NCBI RefSeq assembly: GCF_005221325.1
Contig: NZ_CP039888.1
Span: forward strand, 2,238,501 to 2,302,500
Direction of reading: 5' to 3'
Length of the DNA: 64,000 nucleotides
From: Agrobacterium tumefaciens
Lineage (GTDB): Bacteria > Pseudomonadota > Alphaproteobacteria > Rhizobiales > Rhizobiaceae
Shown here: piece by piece, positions 29,260-37,942 of the stretch
Position numbering within the stretch: the first letter of the stretch is position 1
Layout: every line of letters starts with the position of its first letter
Translations under genes and position numbers: made by a program
The notes under the pieces: generated by a model
Seen by the model: the letters and a program-made list of their open reading frames with translations, nothing else
Databases searched by the model: none
What the model was told of the DNA's origin: nothing

Positions 29260-30275
29260 CGAACGCGAGGATCCATAACTCTGTAAAGCACGTCTGCGAG
29301 CAGGTTGAGGGCGACATAGATGAAGCCGATCAACAGGGTTGCTCCGACGACGGGGTTCATGTCCGCGTTCATCAGCGAGACGGTGAGGTATTGGCCGAGG
29401 CCCGGCCAGCTGAAGACGGTTTCCGTCACCACGGCGCCTTCGAGAAGGCCGGCATAGGTGAGCGCCAGAACCGTGACGAGCTGCACGGCGACCGTCGGGA
29501 AGGCGTGTCCCCAGATCACGGTCATGGCAGAAAGCCCCTTGGCGCGGGCGGTAATGACATATTCACCCTTCAGCGCGTCGATCATGAAGGCGCGCGTCAT
29601 GCGGGTGATATAGGCCATGCTGAAATAGGCGAGGATGCAGACGGGCTGCACCATATGGGCGATGGCGTCGTAAAAGGCGCCCCAGTCGCCGGCAAGCAGC
29701 GTGTCGACCGTCATCAGGCCGGTGACCTGCGTGATCATGCCGTCATAGATAATGTCCTGACGGCCCGGTCCGGGTGCGACGCCAAGCGTGGCGTAAAAGA
29801 CGAGCAGCGAAATCAGCGCCAGCATGAAAACAGGCACGGAGTGACCGGCAAGGCAGACGACGCGGATCACCTGATCCGTCAGCTTGCCCTGCTTGACGGC
29901 GGCCCAGACGCCGAGCGGAATGCCGATCAGGGCAGCGAGAATAAGCGCAGCCGTGGCAAGTTCGAACGTGGCGGGGAAAACGCGCTTGATATCGATCCAG
30001 ACCGGATTGCGGGTCAGGATCGAATTGCCAAAATCGCCATGCAGGACCTGCGTGACATAATGGAAGAACTGCACGACCAGCGGCTGGTCGAGGCCCATTT
30101 CCGCCCGCACCCGCACGATGACATCTTCGGGCGCATTGTCGCCGACCGCCGCGATGACGGGATCGACGGGCATGACGCGCCCGATCATGAAGGTGATGAT
30201 CATCAAACCGAACAGCGTCAGAATGACGCTGCCCAGTATCGACGATATGCTTTTAACGCGCTTGTTCAATGTCAC
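29256..30275 (-). CDS. Peptide ABC transporter permease (DppB type)
   Basis: 339 residues. LTLFGLMIITFMIGRVMPVDPV forms the first helix, followed by a periplasmic loop and five more segments. EAA region GEYVITARAKGLSAMTVIWGHAFP. Overlaps the binding-protein stop by 4 bases, which confirms a tightly coupled operon. Confidence 0.94.
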   Translation of the reverse strand: MTLNKRVKSISSILGSVILTLFGLMIITFMIGRVMPVDPVIAAVGDNAPEDVIVRVRAEMGLDQPLVVQFFHYVTQVLHGDFGNSILTRNPVWIDIKRVFPATFELATAALILAALIGIPLGVWAAVKQGKLTDQVIRVVCLAGHSVPVFMLALISLLVFYATLGVAPGPGRQDIIYDGMITQVTGLMTVDTLLAGDWGAFYDAIAHMVQPVCILAYFSMAYITRMTRAFMIDALKGEYVITARAKGLSAMTVIWGHAFPTVAVQLVTVLALTYAGLLEGAVVTETVFSWPGLGQYLTVSLMNADMNPVVGATLLIGFIYVALNLLADVLYRVMDPRVR

Positions 30276-31867
30276 GCTTTCTTCGCATCGTGGTAGGAAT
30301 TGCCCTCGGAGAGAACGCCGAGTTCAAAGCCGGAAACGCCCTTGCGGAAGGCAGCCGTCTTCGTCGTCTGGAACATGAACACGAACGGGCTGTTTTCCAT
30401 GTGCTCGCGCTGCAGGGCTTCATAAAGCTCGATGCGCTTTGCCGGATCACGCTCATCGCGAGCGGCTTCCGCCTTGGCGGCGAAGTCGTCGTTCTTGAAA
30501 CGCGAACGCCATAGGAAGGGCTTCGACTTCACGTCGTCGCCATTGTCCTTGTTGATGTTGAAGACATCGGCATTGGAATGCGGATCGAAATAATCCGTGC
30601 CCCATGCGGAAAGCGCCATCTGATGCTCGCGGGCGCGCATCTTGGTCAGAACCTGGCGGTTTTCAGCCGATTGCAGACGCACCTTGATACCGATATCGGC
30701 AAGGTTTGCCTGGATGGCCTGCGCCAAATCCGGATAAGGCTGGGCGGAATAGTGGTCCATGCTGATTTCGAAACCGTCGGCGAGACCGGCTTCCACCATC
30801 AGCGCCTTGGCCTTCTCGACATCGCGCTGATACGGGATGTCGTTGACGGCGCCCGGGAAACCGTCCGGCTCGAAGCTCTGGTGCACTTCATGGGTCAGCG
30901 GCACGATGTTTTCCTGCATGCCCTTGTAGTCCAGCGCCCACTTGATGGCCTGCCAGACCTGCGGCCTGGCAAGGTTCTCATTGCCCTGATTGAGCGAGAT
31001 CAGCACCAGCGAGGCGATGGACTTGCGCTCCAGCTCGATATTGGCATCGTCCTTGACGGTGCGCAGCTGCTCCGAGGTCAGGTCGCGGGCAATGTCGATA
31101 TCGCCCTTCTGCAGCATCAGAAGCTGGGAAGACGGATCGGTGACGTGGCGCAGCACGATACGCTTGATATTGCCCTTGTAAGGACCGTTCGGGTTGACGG
31201 TGAGTGCTACGCTTTCGCTCGGCTTCCAGGCCTGCAGCATGAAATCGCCGGAACCGGCGCTGTTCTTCTGCAGCCAGCCATTGCCGAGGTCTTCGCCCGA
31301 CGCATTGGCAAGAACCGCCTTCTTTTCGACGATCGCACCGATATTGGCGGAGAGGCAATAAAGCAGGAAGGAGATGGCGGTCGGCTTTGCCGTCGTCAGC
31401 TTCACGGTCTTGTCGTCGGCGGCAACGATGGTTGTCTCGGCATTCTCAGGCGTGAAGCCGAACTGGCTGATGATGAAGGCCGGGCTCTTGTTCATCTTGA
31501 TGGCGCGCTGCAACGAGAAGGCAACGTCTTCCGCCGTGACTTTCGCGCCGCTCGAGAAGGTCGCTTCGTCACCGATCACGAAGGTGAAGACCTTGCTGTC
31601 CGCATCGGCTTCCCAGGATTTCGCGATAACCGGATCAACCTTGGTGGAGTCCTCGCGGTTGGCGCGCACCAGCTTCTGATACATGTTCGAGATGATTTCA
31701 CCGCCCACGGCCTCGAAACCTTCATGCGGGTCAAGGCTCGTCATATTGTCCAGCTGCTGGGCAACGACCAGAATGTCCTTGGGTGTCGCGGCAAAGGCCG
31801 GAATGCGCGCATAGGACAGGAACGGAACGGCAGCGCCGGCAATCAACAGGTTGCGTCTTGAAATCAT
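30272..31867 (-). CDS. Peptide ABC transporter, periplasmic binding protein (DppA type)
   Basis: 531 residues from ATG 31867 (aggggat 6-8 bases upstream). Family 5 solute-binding protein. Signal peptide MISRRNLLIAGAAVPFLSYA...AFAA, with RR suggesting possible Tat export. Conserved: LDPHEGFEAVGGEIISNMYQKLV, FTFVIGDEATFSSGAKVTAEDVAFSL and the C-terminal GTDYFDPHSNADVFN. First gene of the five-gene transporter operon and divergent from the M19 dipeptidase. The gene set around it suggests D-residue dipeptides as cargo; this is inference. Confidence 0.9.
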   Translation of the reverse strand: MISRRNLLIAGAAVPFLSYARIPAFAATPKDILVVAQQLDNMTSLDPHEGFEAVGGEIISNMYQKLVRANREDSTKVDPVIAKSWEADADSKVFTFVIGDEATFSSGAKVTAEDVAFSLQRAIKMNKSPAFIISQFGFTPENAETTIVAADDKTVKLTTAKPTAISFLLYCLSANIGAIVEKKAVLANASGEDLGNGWLQKNSAGSGDFMLQAWKPSESVALTVNPNGPYKGNIKRIVLRHVTDPSSQLLMLQKGDIDIARDLTSEQLRTVKDDANIELERKSIASLVLISLNQGNENLARPQVWQAIKWALDYKGMQENIVPLTHEVHQSFEPDGFPGAVNDIPYQRDVEKAKALMVEAGLADGFEISMDHYSAQPYPDLAQAIQANLADIGIKVRLQSAENRQVLTKMRAREHQMALSAWGTDYFDPHSNADVFNINKDNGDDVKSKPFLWRSRFKNDDFAAKAEAARDERDPAKRIELYEALQREHMENSPFVFMFQTTKTAAFRKGVSGFELGVLSEGNSYHDAKKA

Positions 31868-32062
31868 CGAAAATCCCCTTTCGGACCTTATTTTTCGGAA
31901 AATGGTATGGGTCTGCCCCAATCCAGTCATTTTTTTTATGTTTTCCCGCGATTACCACGAGCAAACGAGGCCCGACCAATTCCAAATTTGGCAGAGCCTA
32001 TGCACGGATTGCATTTGCTCCCGCCTTGACCTTTCCTCTACCAATTCCCAAAAGTCTGAATA

Positions 32063-32078
32063 GGCGCGCATCCGCGCC
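32063..32078. promoter_or_regulatory. Inverted repeat in dipeptidase leader
   Basis: GGCGCG-N4-CGCGCC, 27 bases before the dipeptidase start, in the 237-bp divergent region with the transporter operon. It could be a regulator site or leader hairpin. Nothing else in the region is clear beyond AT-rich promoter stretches. Confidence 0.35.
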
Positions 32079-32104
32079 CTCCCCCTATCCGAAGGTGAAC
32101 GACT

Positions 32105-33145
32105 ATGACCGATGAAAAAACCGTACCCGTCTTCGACGGCCACAACGATGTGCTTCTGCGGTTATGGCGGTCGGGCAATGCCTCTCCCGAAACCCTGCTC
32201 ATCGAGGGTGACACGGTTGGCCACATCGACCTGCCACGCGCCAGGAAGGGTGGGCTGGCCGGCGGCCTCTGCGCCATCTACGTGCCGTCGCCAAGCATGG
32301 AGAAGGATACCAACGGCGATTTTTCGACACCGGCAGAAGCCGACGCGCTGAAGGCCACGCTCGCCATGGCCGGCCTGCTGTTCCGCGCCGAGAAACAATC
32401 CGCCGGCGCACTGAAGGTTTGCCGCACCGCCGCCGATATCCGCAGCGCCATGGCAGAGGGCGCTTTTGCCTCCGTCTTCCATATCGAGGGCGCGGAAGCG
32501 ATCGGCGCCGATCTGGATGCGCTGCATGTGCTCCACGAGGCGGGCCTTCGCACGCTCGGACCAGTCTGGAGCCGCCCGAACATCTTCGCTTACGGCGTTC
32601 CCTTCCGTTTCCCCTCGACACCGGATATCGGCCCGGGCCTGACGGATGCCGGCAAAAGGCTGGTAAAAACCTGCAACGAGCTGAAGATCATGGTCGATCT
32701 CTCGCACATGAACGAACAGGGCTTCTGGGATATCGCCAAGATATCAGACGCGCCGCTGGTGGCATCGCACTCCAACGCTTACGCGCTGTGCAATCACAGC
32801 CGCAACCTCACGGACCGCCAGCTGGACGCCATCCGTGATACGGGCGGCCTTGCCGGCATCAACTTCGGCGTGCTGTTCCTGCGTCAGGACGGCGTGAAGA
32901 ACCCGGATACCGATCTTGGCGAACTCGTCCGCCATGTGGATTACATCGTCAACCGCATCGGCATCGATCATGTCGCGCTCGGTTCGGATTTCGACGGCAC
33001 CACCATTCCCGCCGCCATGAAGGATGCGGGCGATCTGCAATTGCTGGTCGAAGCCCTGCGCAAGGGCGGTTATGACGATGAGGCGTTCAACAAGATCTGC
33101 CACGGCAACTGGATCCGTGTGCTGGAAAAAACCTGGGGCGCGTAA
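32105..33145 (+). CDS. Membrane dipeptidase-type zinc peptidase, family M19
   Basis: 346 residues, renal dipeptidase family. The His13/Asp15 zinc ligands are in VFDGHNDVLLRLW; the bridging Glu is in FHIEGAEAIG; further ligands are expected in MVDLSHMNE and ASHSNAYALCNHSRN. ALGSDFDGTTIP is the substrate-site block. Members cleave dipeptides, often with a D-residue at the C-terminal position. No signal peptide, so cytoplasmic here. Divergently transcribed from the peptide transporter, suggesting joint control. Confidence 0.92.
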   Translation: MTDEKTVPVFDGHNDVLLRLWRSGNASPETLLIEGDTVGHIDLPRARKGGLAGGLCAIYVPSPSMEKDTNGDFSTPAEADALKATLAMAGLLFRAEKQSAGALKVCRTAADIRSAMAEGAFASVFHIEGAEAIGADLDALHVLHEAGLRTLGPVWSRPNIFAYGVPFRFPSTPDIGPGLTDAGKRLVKTCNELKIMVDLSHMNEQGFWDIAKISDAPLVASHSNAYALCNHSRNLTDRQLDAIRDTGGLAGINFGVLFLRQDGVKNPDTDLGELVRHVDYIVNRIGIDHVALGSDFDGTTIPAAMKDAGDLQLLVEALRKGGYDDEAFNKICHGNWIRVLEKTWGA

Positions 33146-33158
33146 GGCAAAAGGTAAG

Positions 33159-33193
33159 TTTCATCTCCGGCGCCCGGCGCCGGAGACATGAAA
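33159..33193. terminator. Hairpin between convergent genes
   Basis: tttcatctccggcgcc pairs with ggcgccggag-ac-atgaaa, a long stem with one small bulge and a very short loop. It lies between the dipeptidase stop and the stop of the minus-strand small membrane protein. It has no strong T run, so it may act as a bidirectional terminator or mRNA end protector. Confidence 0.55.
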
Positions 33194-33204
33194 GCGGCGG
33201 GCCC

Positions 33205-33498
33205 TTAAGGCTTTGCCGCTTTTTTCTTGCCGGTCGCCCGAAAGGCGAGAAGCCCGGCGACAAGGCTGACCATCGCCCATTTCATCGGCAACAGATCCGC
33301 CGTCTCGCTGCGGATCGGCAGCACGGTCACGGTGCCGGGACGGGATTCATAACCCATCTGCCCTTTCGCCTTTGCCTCGGCGATCTGTTGCGGAGAAACC
33401 ACCCATTCGGCACCGCGCGTCTTATCCACCGTCATGTACCCGCCACCAGCAACAAGGGCGAGTGCGAGCGAAACAACTATTCTTGTGGGCATGTTCAT
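33205..33498 (-). CDS. Small hypothetical membrane protein
   Basis: 97 residues from the ATG six bases after aaggag. Two hydrophobic stretches: RIVVSLALALVAGGGYM near the N-terminus (signal anchor or signal peptide) and LLPMKWAMVSLVAGLLAF near the C-terminus, ending in a basic tail (TGKKKAAKP). The central part contains WVVSPQQIAEAKAKGQMGYESRPG. Family not recognised. Convergent with the dipeptidase and divergent from mprF across about 275 bp, which hold no other gene that I can support. Confidence 0.7.
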   Translation of the reverse strand: MNMPTRIVVSLALALVAGGGYMTVDKTRGAEWVVSPQQIAEAKAKGQMGYESRPGTVTVLPIRSETADLLPMKWAMVSLVAGLLAFRATGKKKAAKP

Positions 33499-33774
33499 TG
33501 GCATCTCCTTCAATCGAAAGGAGCGTGTAGTTGCATCAAATGACACCACCAGGCAACCGATACGATCAATTTTCTCGTCTTTTTACCAGCCTCGGAAATC
33601 TCACATTTCCTAGTTGCATTTTCGCCGTTACACTTGGCAAACTCATCGAGGCTGGAGGCAAACTTCACATCGACACGTCACGCATTTCTGCTAAGCAAAT
33701 TTCCTCAACCGAAACGAATTAGCGACACAATCCTGTGGTTCGCCAACCAACGGGACCGGCGCTGGAAAAAGTAA

Positions 33775-36375
33775 ATGGCAGACAAGAGCGAAGTTATAGA
33801 GACGGATATTATCGACTCCCCGGTTGAAAGCTTTTTTGCCAGAAACCGGCCCTATCTGACGGCCATTGCGATAACGCTCATCTTCGTGATGATGACGTTC
33901 GCGATTTACCGTCTCACGTCGGAAGTACGATATGACGATGTGATCGCGGCTCTTCTTGGCACGTCGTTTTCAGCTGTTCTGCTCGCCATCGTCTTTACGG
34001 CACTGAGCTTCCTGTCGCTGATTTTCTACGATGCGAATGCCATCGAATATGTCGGCAAAAAAGTCCGTTTTCCGTCGATGGCGGCCACGGCCTTTGCGGC
34101 CTATGCCATCGGCAATACGGCCGGCTTCGGTCCGCTGAGCGGCGGCGCCATCCGCTTCCGCGCCTATTCCCGGCTCGGCCTCTCGCCGGGGGATATCGCC
34201 CGCGTCATCGCCTTCGTCACCCTGTCGTTCGGCCTCGGGCTTCTCTCCGTCAGCGCGCTTTCAACCTTCATCGTCGCGCCGCGCATCGCCGCGATCATCG
34301 GTTTCGATCCGCTGGTACTGAGAGGCGGAGCACTTGCCGTCATCGCCATCCTTGTGATCACCGCCTATATCGGCCGCAACGGCAAGGCGATCCGGCTCGG
34401 CAAATGGCAGCTGCGCCTTCCCGACAGCCGCACATCGTCACGCCAGTTCCTGGTGTCCGCCTTCGATATCGCTGCATCCGCCTCCGTTCTCTATGTGCTC
34501 CTGCCGGAAACCCATCTCGGCTGGCCGACCTTCTTCGCGATCTATGCCACGGCCGTCGGCCTCGGCGTGCTCAGCCATGTCCCCGCAGGCCTCGGTGTCT
34601 TCGAAACCGTCATGGTCGCGGGTCTCGGCAATGCCATCAGCGTCGATCAGCTGCTCGGAAGCCTCGTTCTTTATCGCGTCATCTACCACGTCCTGCCGCT
34701 GGTGGTTGCCATTCTGGTCATGATCGTTTCCGAAACGAAGCAGTTCGCGGCCAAGCCGGTGGTCTCTGATATCAGCCAGCTTGCGGTCAGGCTCGCACCG
34801 CCGCTGCTCTCCACCTTCGCGATCATTCTCGGCACCATGCTGATTTTTTCGAGCGTGACGCCGACGCCGGACAGCAACCTCGATTTCCTCTCGAATTTCG
34901 TGCCGTTGCCGATCATCGAAGCCGCCCATTTTCTGACCAGCATTCTCGGCCTCGGCCTCGTCGTCGCCTCCCGCGGCCTCGGGCAAAGACTTGATGGAGC
35001 CTGGTGGATCGCCCTCATTGCGGCCTCTCTTGCCCTCATCCTCTCCATCCTTAAGGCCATCGCGGTCTTCGAGGCGGTATTCCTCGGCATCTTCATCGCC
35101 GCACTCGCCCTCAATGTGCGCAGCTTCAACCGGCACGCCTCACTGGTCAAACAGGCGCTGGGACCAAGCTGGCTCGCGGCAATGGCCGTCATCATCGCTG
35201 GCGCGGCTACCATCCTCCTGTTCGTCTATCGTGATACCGATTACAGTCACGCATTGTGGTGGGAATTTGAGTTCTCCGAAGAAGCCCCCCGCGGGCTGCG
35301 CGCCCTGCTTGGTCTGGTGCTCGCTTCCTCGACCGTCGCAATTTTCAGCCTGATGCGGCCGGTCACCTTCAAGCCGGATTCCATCCAGCCGGAGGACGTG
35401 GAACGCGCCACCGACATCGTCATGCGACAGGATTCGGCCGACGCCAATCTGGTGCGCATGGGCGACAAGCATGTGATGTTTTCCGAAAGCGGCAATGCCT
35501 TCATCATGTACGGCATCCAGGGCCGCTCGTGGATCGCCTTTGCCGACCCCGTCGGCGACGAGGAGGATTTTCCTGACCTCGTCTGGCAATTCGTGGAAGC
35601 CGCCCGCGGAGCCGGCGCCCGCGCCGCCTTCTACCAAATTTCGCCCTTCCTTCTCTCCCATTGCGCCGATGCAGGCTTGCGCGCCTTCAAGCTCGGCGAG
35701 CTGGCGCTGGTTGATCTCACCGCCTTCGAACTGAAAGGCGGCAAGCTTGCCACCCTTCGCCAGTCGCTGAGCCGCGGCGCGCGCGACGGCCTCACTTTCG
35801 AGGTTATCGAGCGATCGCAGGTGCCCGATATCATGGATGAGTTGCAGCAGGTCTCCGACGGCTGGCTTGCGCACCACAATACGCGGGAAAAGCGCTTCTC
35901 GCTCGGCGCTTTCGAGCCTGATTACATTCTGTCGCAACCCGTCGCCGTGCTGCGCAAGGACGGGAAAATCACCGCCTTCGCCAATCTGATGGTGACGGAG
36001 ACAAAAAAGGAAGCGACCATCGATCTCATGCGTTTTTCGGCGGATGCGCCGCGCGGCTCGATGGATTTCCTCTTCGTCAGCATCATGCAGCATCTGCGCG
36101 AGGCGGGATATGAAAGCTTCAATCTCGGCATGGCGCCCATGTCCGGCATGTCGAAGCGCGATGCCGCACCCGTCTGGGACCGTATCGGCAGCACGCTCTT
36201 CGAGCATGGCGAACGTTTCTACAACTTCAAGGGACTTCGCGCCTTCAAGGCAAAGTTCCACCCGAAATGGGAACCGCGTTACCTTGCCGTGCAGAACGGC
36301 GCAGACGCCGCTTTGGCGCTGATGGATGCAACGGTTCTGATCAGCGGCGGCGTTAGAGGAGTGATCGGAAAATGA
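33775..36375 (+). CDS. mprF: Bifunctional lysyl-phosphatidylglycerol synthase/flippase
   Basis: 866 residues; called lpiA in rhizobia. The N-terminal half (to about residue 530) has many hydrophobic segments and forms the flippase domain (NTAGFGPLSGGAIRFRAYSR, ATAVGLGVLSHVPAGLGVFE). The C-terminal DUF2156 domain transfers lysine from Lys-tRNA to phosphatidylglycerol (VMFSESGNAFIMYGIQG, RWSLGAFEPDY-like FSLGAFEPDYIL, FNLGMAPMSGM). Modified lipid reduces surface negative charge and gives acid and cationic-peptide tolerance. Stop codon overlaps the acvB start, so both are made from one transcript; in relatives this operon is acid-induced. Confidence 0.94.
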   Translation: MADKSEVIETDIIDSPVESFFARNRPYLTAIAITLIFVMMTFAIYRLTSEVRYDDVIAALLGTSFSAVLLAIVFTALSFLSLIFYDANAIEYVGKKVRFPSMAATAFAAYAIGNTAGFGPLSGGAIRFRAYSRLGLSPGDIARVIAFVTLSFGLGLLSVSALSTFIVAPRIAAIIGFDPLVLRGGALAVIAILVITAYIGRNGKAIRLGKWQLRLPDSRTSSRQFLVSAFDIAASASVLYVLLPETHLGWPTFFAIYATAVGLGVLSHVPAGLGVFETVMVAGLGNAISVDQLLGSLVLYRVIYHVLPLVVAILVMIVSETKQFAAKPVVSDISQLAVRLAPPLLSTFAIILGTMLIFSSVTPTPDSNLDFLSNFVPLPIIEAAHFLTSILGLGLVVASRGLGQRLDGAWWIALIAASLALILSILKAIAVFEAVFLGIFIAALALNVRSFNRHASLVKQALGPSWLAAMAVIIAGAATILLFVYRDTDYSHALWWEFEFSEEAPRGLRALLGLVLASSTVAIFSLMRPVTFKPDSIQPEDVERATDIVMRQDSADANLVRMGDKHVMFSESGNAFIMYGIQGRSWIAFADPVGDEEDFPDLVWQFVEAARGAGARAAFYQISPFLLSHCADAGLRAFKLGELALVDLTAFELKGGKLATLRQSLSRGARDGLTFEVIERSQVPDIMDELQQVSDGWLAHHNTREKRFSLGAFEPDYILSQPVAVLRKDGKITAFANLMVTETKKEATIDLMRFSADAPRGSMDFLFVSIMQHLREAGYESFNLGMAPMSGMSKRDAAPVWDRIGSTLFEHGERFYNFKGLRAFKAKFHPKWEPRYLAVQNGADAALALMDATVLISGGVRGVIGK

Positions 36376-37742
36376 TGAAACGCAATCTGATAGGGGCATT
36401 CATTGCCGCTTCGACGCTACTCTCCTCATCTGTCGCCTTTTCTCAGGATAAGCCGGCTTATGAAACCGGCATGATCCCCGCCGACCACATCATGGTGCCT
36501 GATGGAGATATCCAGGCCAGCATTTTCCTCATCTCCGATGCCAATGGCTGGACGGATGCCGATGAGACCCTCGCCAAGGCGCTTGTCGAAAAAGGCGCCG
36601 CCGTCGTCGGCATCGACTTCAAGGAATATCTGAAGGCGCTCGAAGCCGATGACGACGAGTGCATCTACATGATCTCGGACATCGAGTCGCTGTCGCAGCA
36701 GATCCAGCGCACCGCCGGCACCGGCAGCTACCGCCAGCCGATCCTGACCGGCATCGGCAAGGGCGGCACGCTTGCGCTCGCCATGATCGCGCAGAGCCCG
36801 GTTTCCACCGTGCGGGAAGCGGTGGCGGTGGACCCGAAGGCGGGCCTGCCGCTGGAAAAGATTCTCTGCACCCCCGCAACCAAGGACAAGGTGGATGGTG
36901 AAACCGTCTACGGCCTCACCGATGGCCCCCTGCCGGCACCGGTCAGCGTCATCTTCACCCCTGACGCCGACCAGAAGGGCCGCGACCACGTCAACGCGCT
37001 CGTAAAACTGCATTCCGACATCGAGGTGACCGACGTTACCGACAAGGCGGACGAGGTGCTGACGCAGACGCTGTCCGACAAGGTCGATGCGGCCGGAGAC
37101 AGCGACAACCCGCTCGGGCTCCCGATCACGGTTCTGGAAGCCAAACCTGTCATGGACACAATGGCGGTGATCTATTCCGGTGACGGCGGCTGGCGCGATC
37201 TGGACGAAGAAGTCGGCAGCGCCCTTCAGAAGCAGGGTGTGCCGGTCATCGGCGTCGATGCCCTGCGATATTTCTGGAAAGAGAAGGAACCGAAGGAAGT
37301 GGCGAGCGACCTCGCCCGCATCATCGACACCTATCGCAAGGAATGGAAAGTCCGCAATGTGGTGCTGATCGGTTATTCCTTCGGCGCCGATATCATTCCC
37401 GCCACCTACAATCTCCTGCCCGACCGGGTGAAATCATCCGTTGCGCAGCTTTCGCTGCTCGGCCTTTCCAACGAAGTGGATTTCGAAATCTCCGTTCAGG
37501 GATGGCTAGGCGTGGCCGGTGAAGGCAAGGGCGGCAAGACCGTCGATGACATCGCCAAGATCGACCCCAAGCTGGTGCAATGCGTTTATGGCACCGAGGA
37601 GGAAGATGAGGACCCCTGCCCCGGCCTCAAGGCCAAGGGTGTCGAAACCGTCGGCATCGAAGGCGGACACCATTTCGACGAGGATTACGAGGCGCTCGCC
37701 AAACGCATCGTCGCGTCGCTGAAAACCAGACTGGCGAAATAA
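36372..37742 (+). CDS. acvB: AcvB, periplasmic lysyl-phosphatidylglycerol hydrolase/virulence protein
   Basis: 456 residues with signal peptide (MMKRNLIGAFIAASTLLSSSVAFS-Q in segments). Two VirJ-like halves: the N-terminal half contains LTGIGKGGTLALAM, and the C-terminal alpha/beta hydrolase half contains the nucleophile elbow LIGYSFGAD and the candidate His in EGGHHFDEDYE. The C-terminal half corresponds to VirJ of octopine Ti plasmids. In Agrobacterium AcvB is needed for T-DNA transfer and degrades lysyl-phosphatidylglycerol made by LpiA, so synthase and hydrolase sit in one operon. ATGATG overlaps the mprF stop. Confidence 0.93.
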   Translation: MMKRNLIGAFIAASTLLSSSVAFSQDKPAYETGMIPADHIMVPDGDIQASIFLISDANGWTDADETLAKALVEKGAAVVGIDFKEYLKALEADDDECIYMISDIESLSQQIQRTAGTGSYRQPILTGIGKGGTLALAMIAQSPVSTVREAVAVDPKAGLPLEKILCTPATKDKVDGETVYGLTDGPLPAPVSVIFTPDADQKGRDHVNALVKLHSDIEVTDVTDKADEVLTQTLSDKVDAAGDSDNPLGLPITVLEAKPVMDTMAVIYSGDGGWRDLDEEVGSALQKQGVPVIGVDALRYFWKEKEPKEVASDLARIIDTYRKEWKVRNVVLIGYSFGADIIPATYNLLPDRVKSSVAQLSLLGLSNEVDFEISVQGWLGVAGEGKGGKTVDDIAKIDPKLVQCVYGTEEEDEDPCPGLKAKGVETVGIEGGHHFDEDYEALAKRIVASLKTRLAK

Positions 37743-37942
37743 CCCGCCACAACCGGCGCACAGGCAGCATATTAGAGGCTGTACCCGTAGTTCCCGCTGG
37801 CAGTGAAGCTTGCGGAATCGATCAAACTATTATTCAAAAGAAACCGGCCTGCGGCGAATGTTCATCCCATTCCCGCAACCGTTCTGTCGTTGATCGCCAA
37901 CCATGGATTTTATATTTCCGGACCGGTTCAGGGAGCCGCCGC

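Noticed and set aside
36372..37742. acvB read as Ti-plasmid virJ
   Set aside because: The gene has both halves and sits behind mprF/lpiA as in the chromosomal acvB; virJ corresponds only to the C-terminal half and no vir genes are near.
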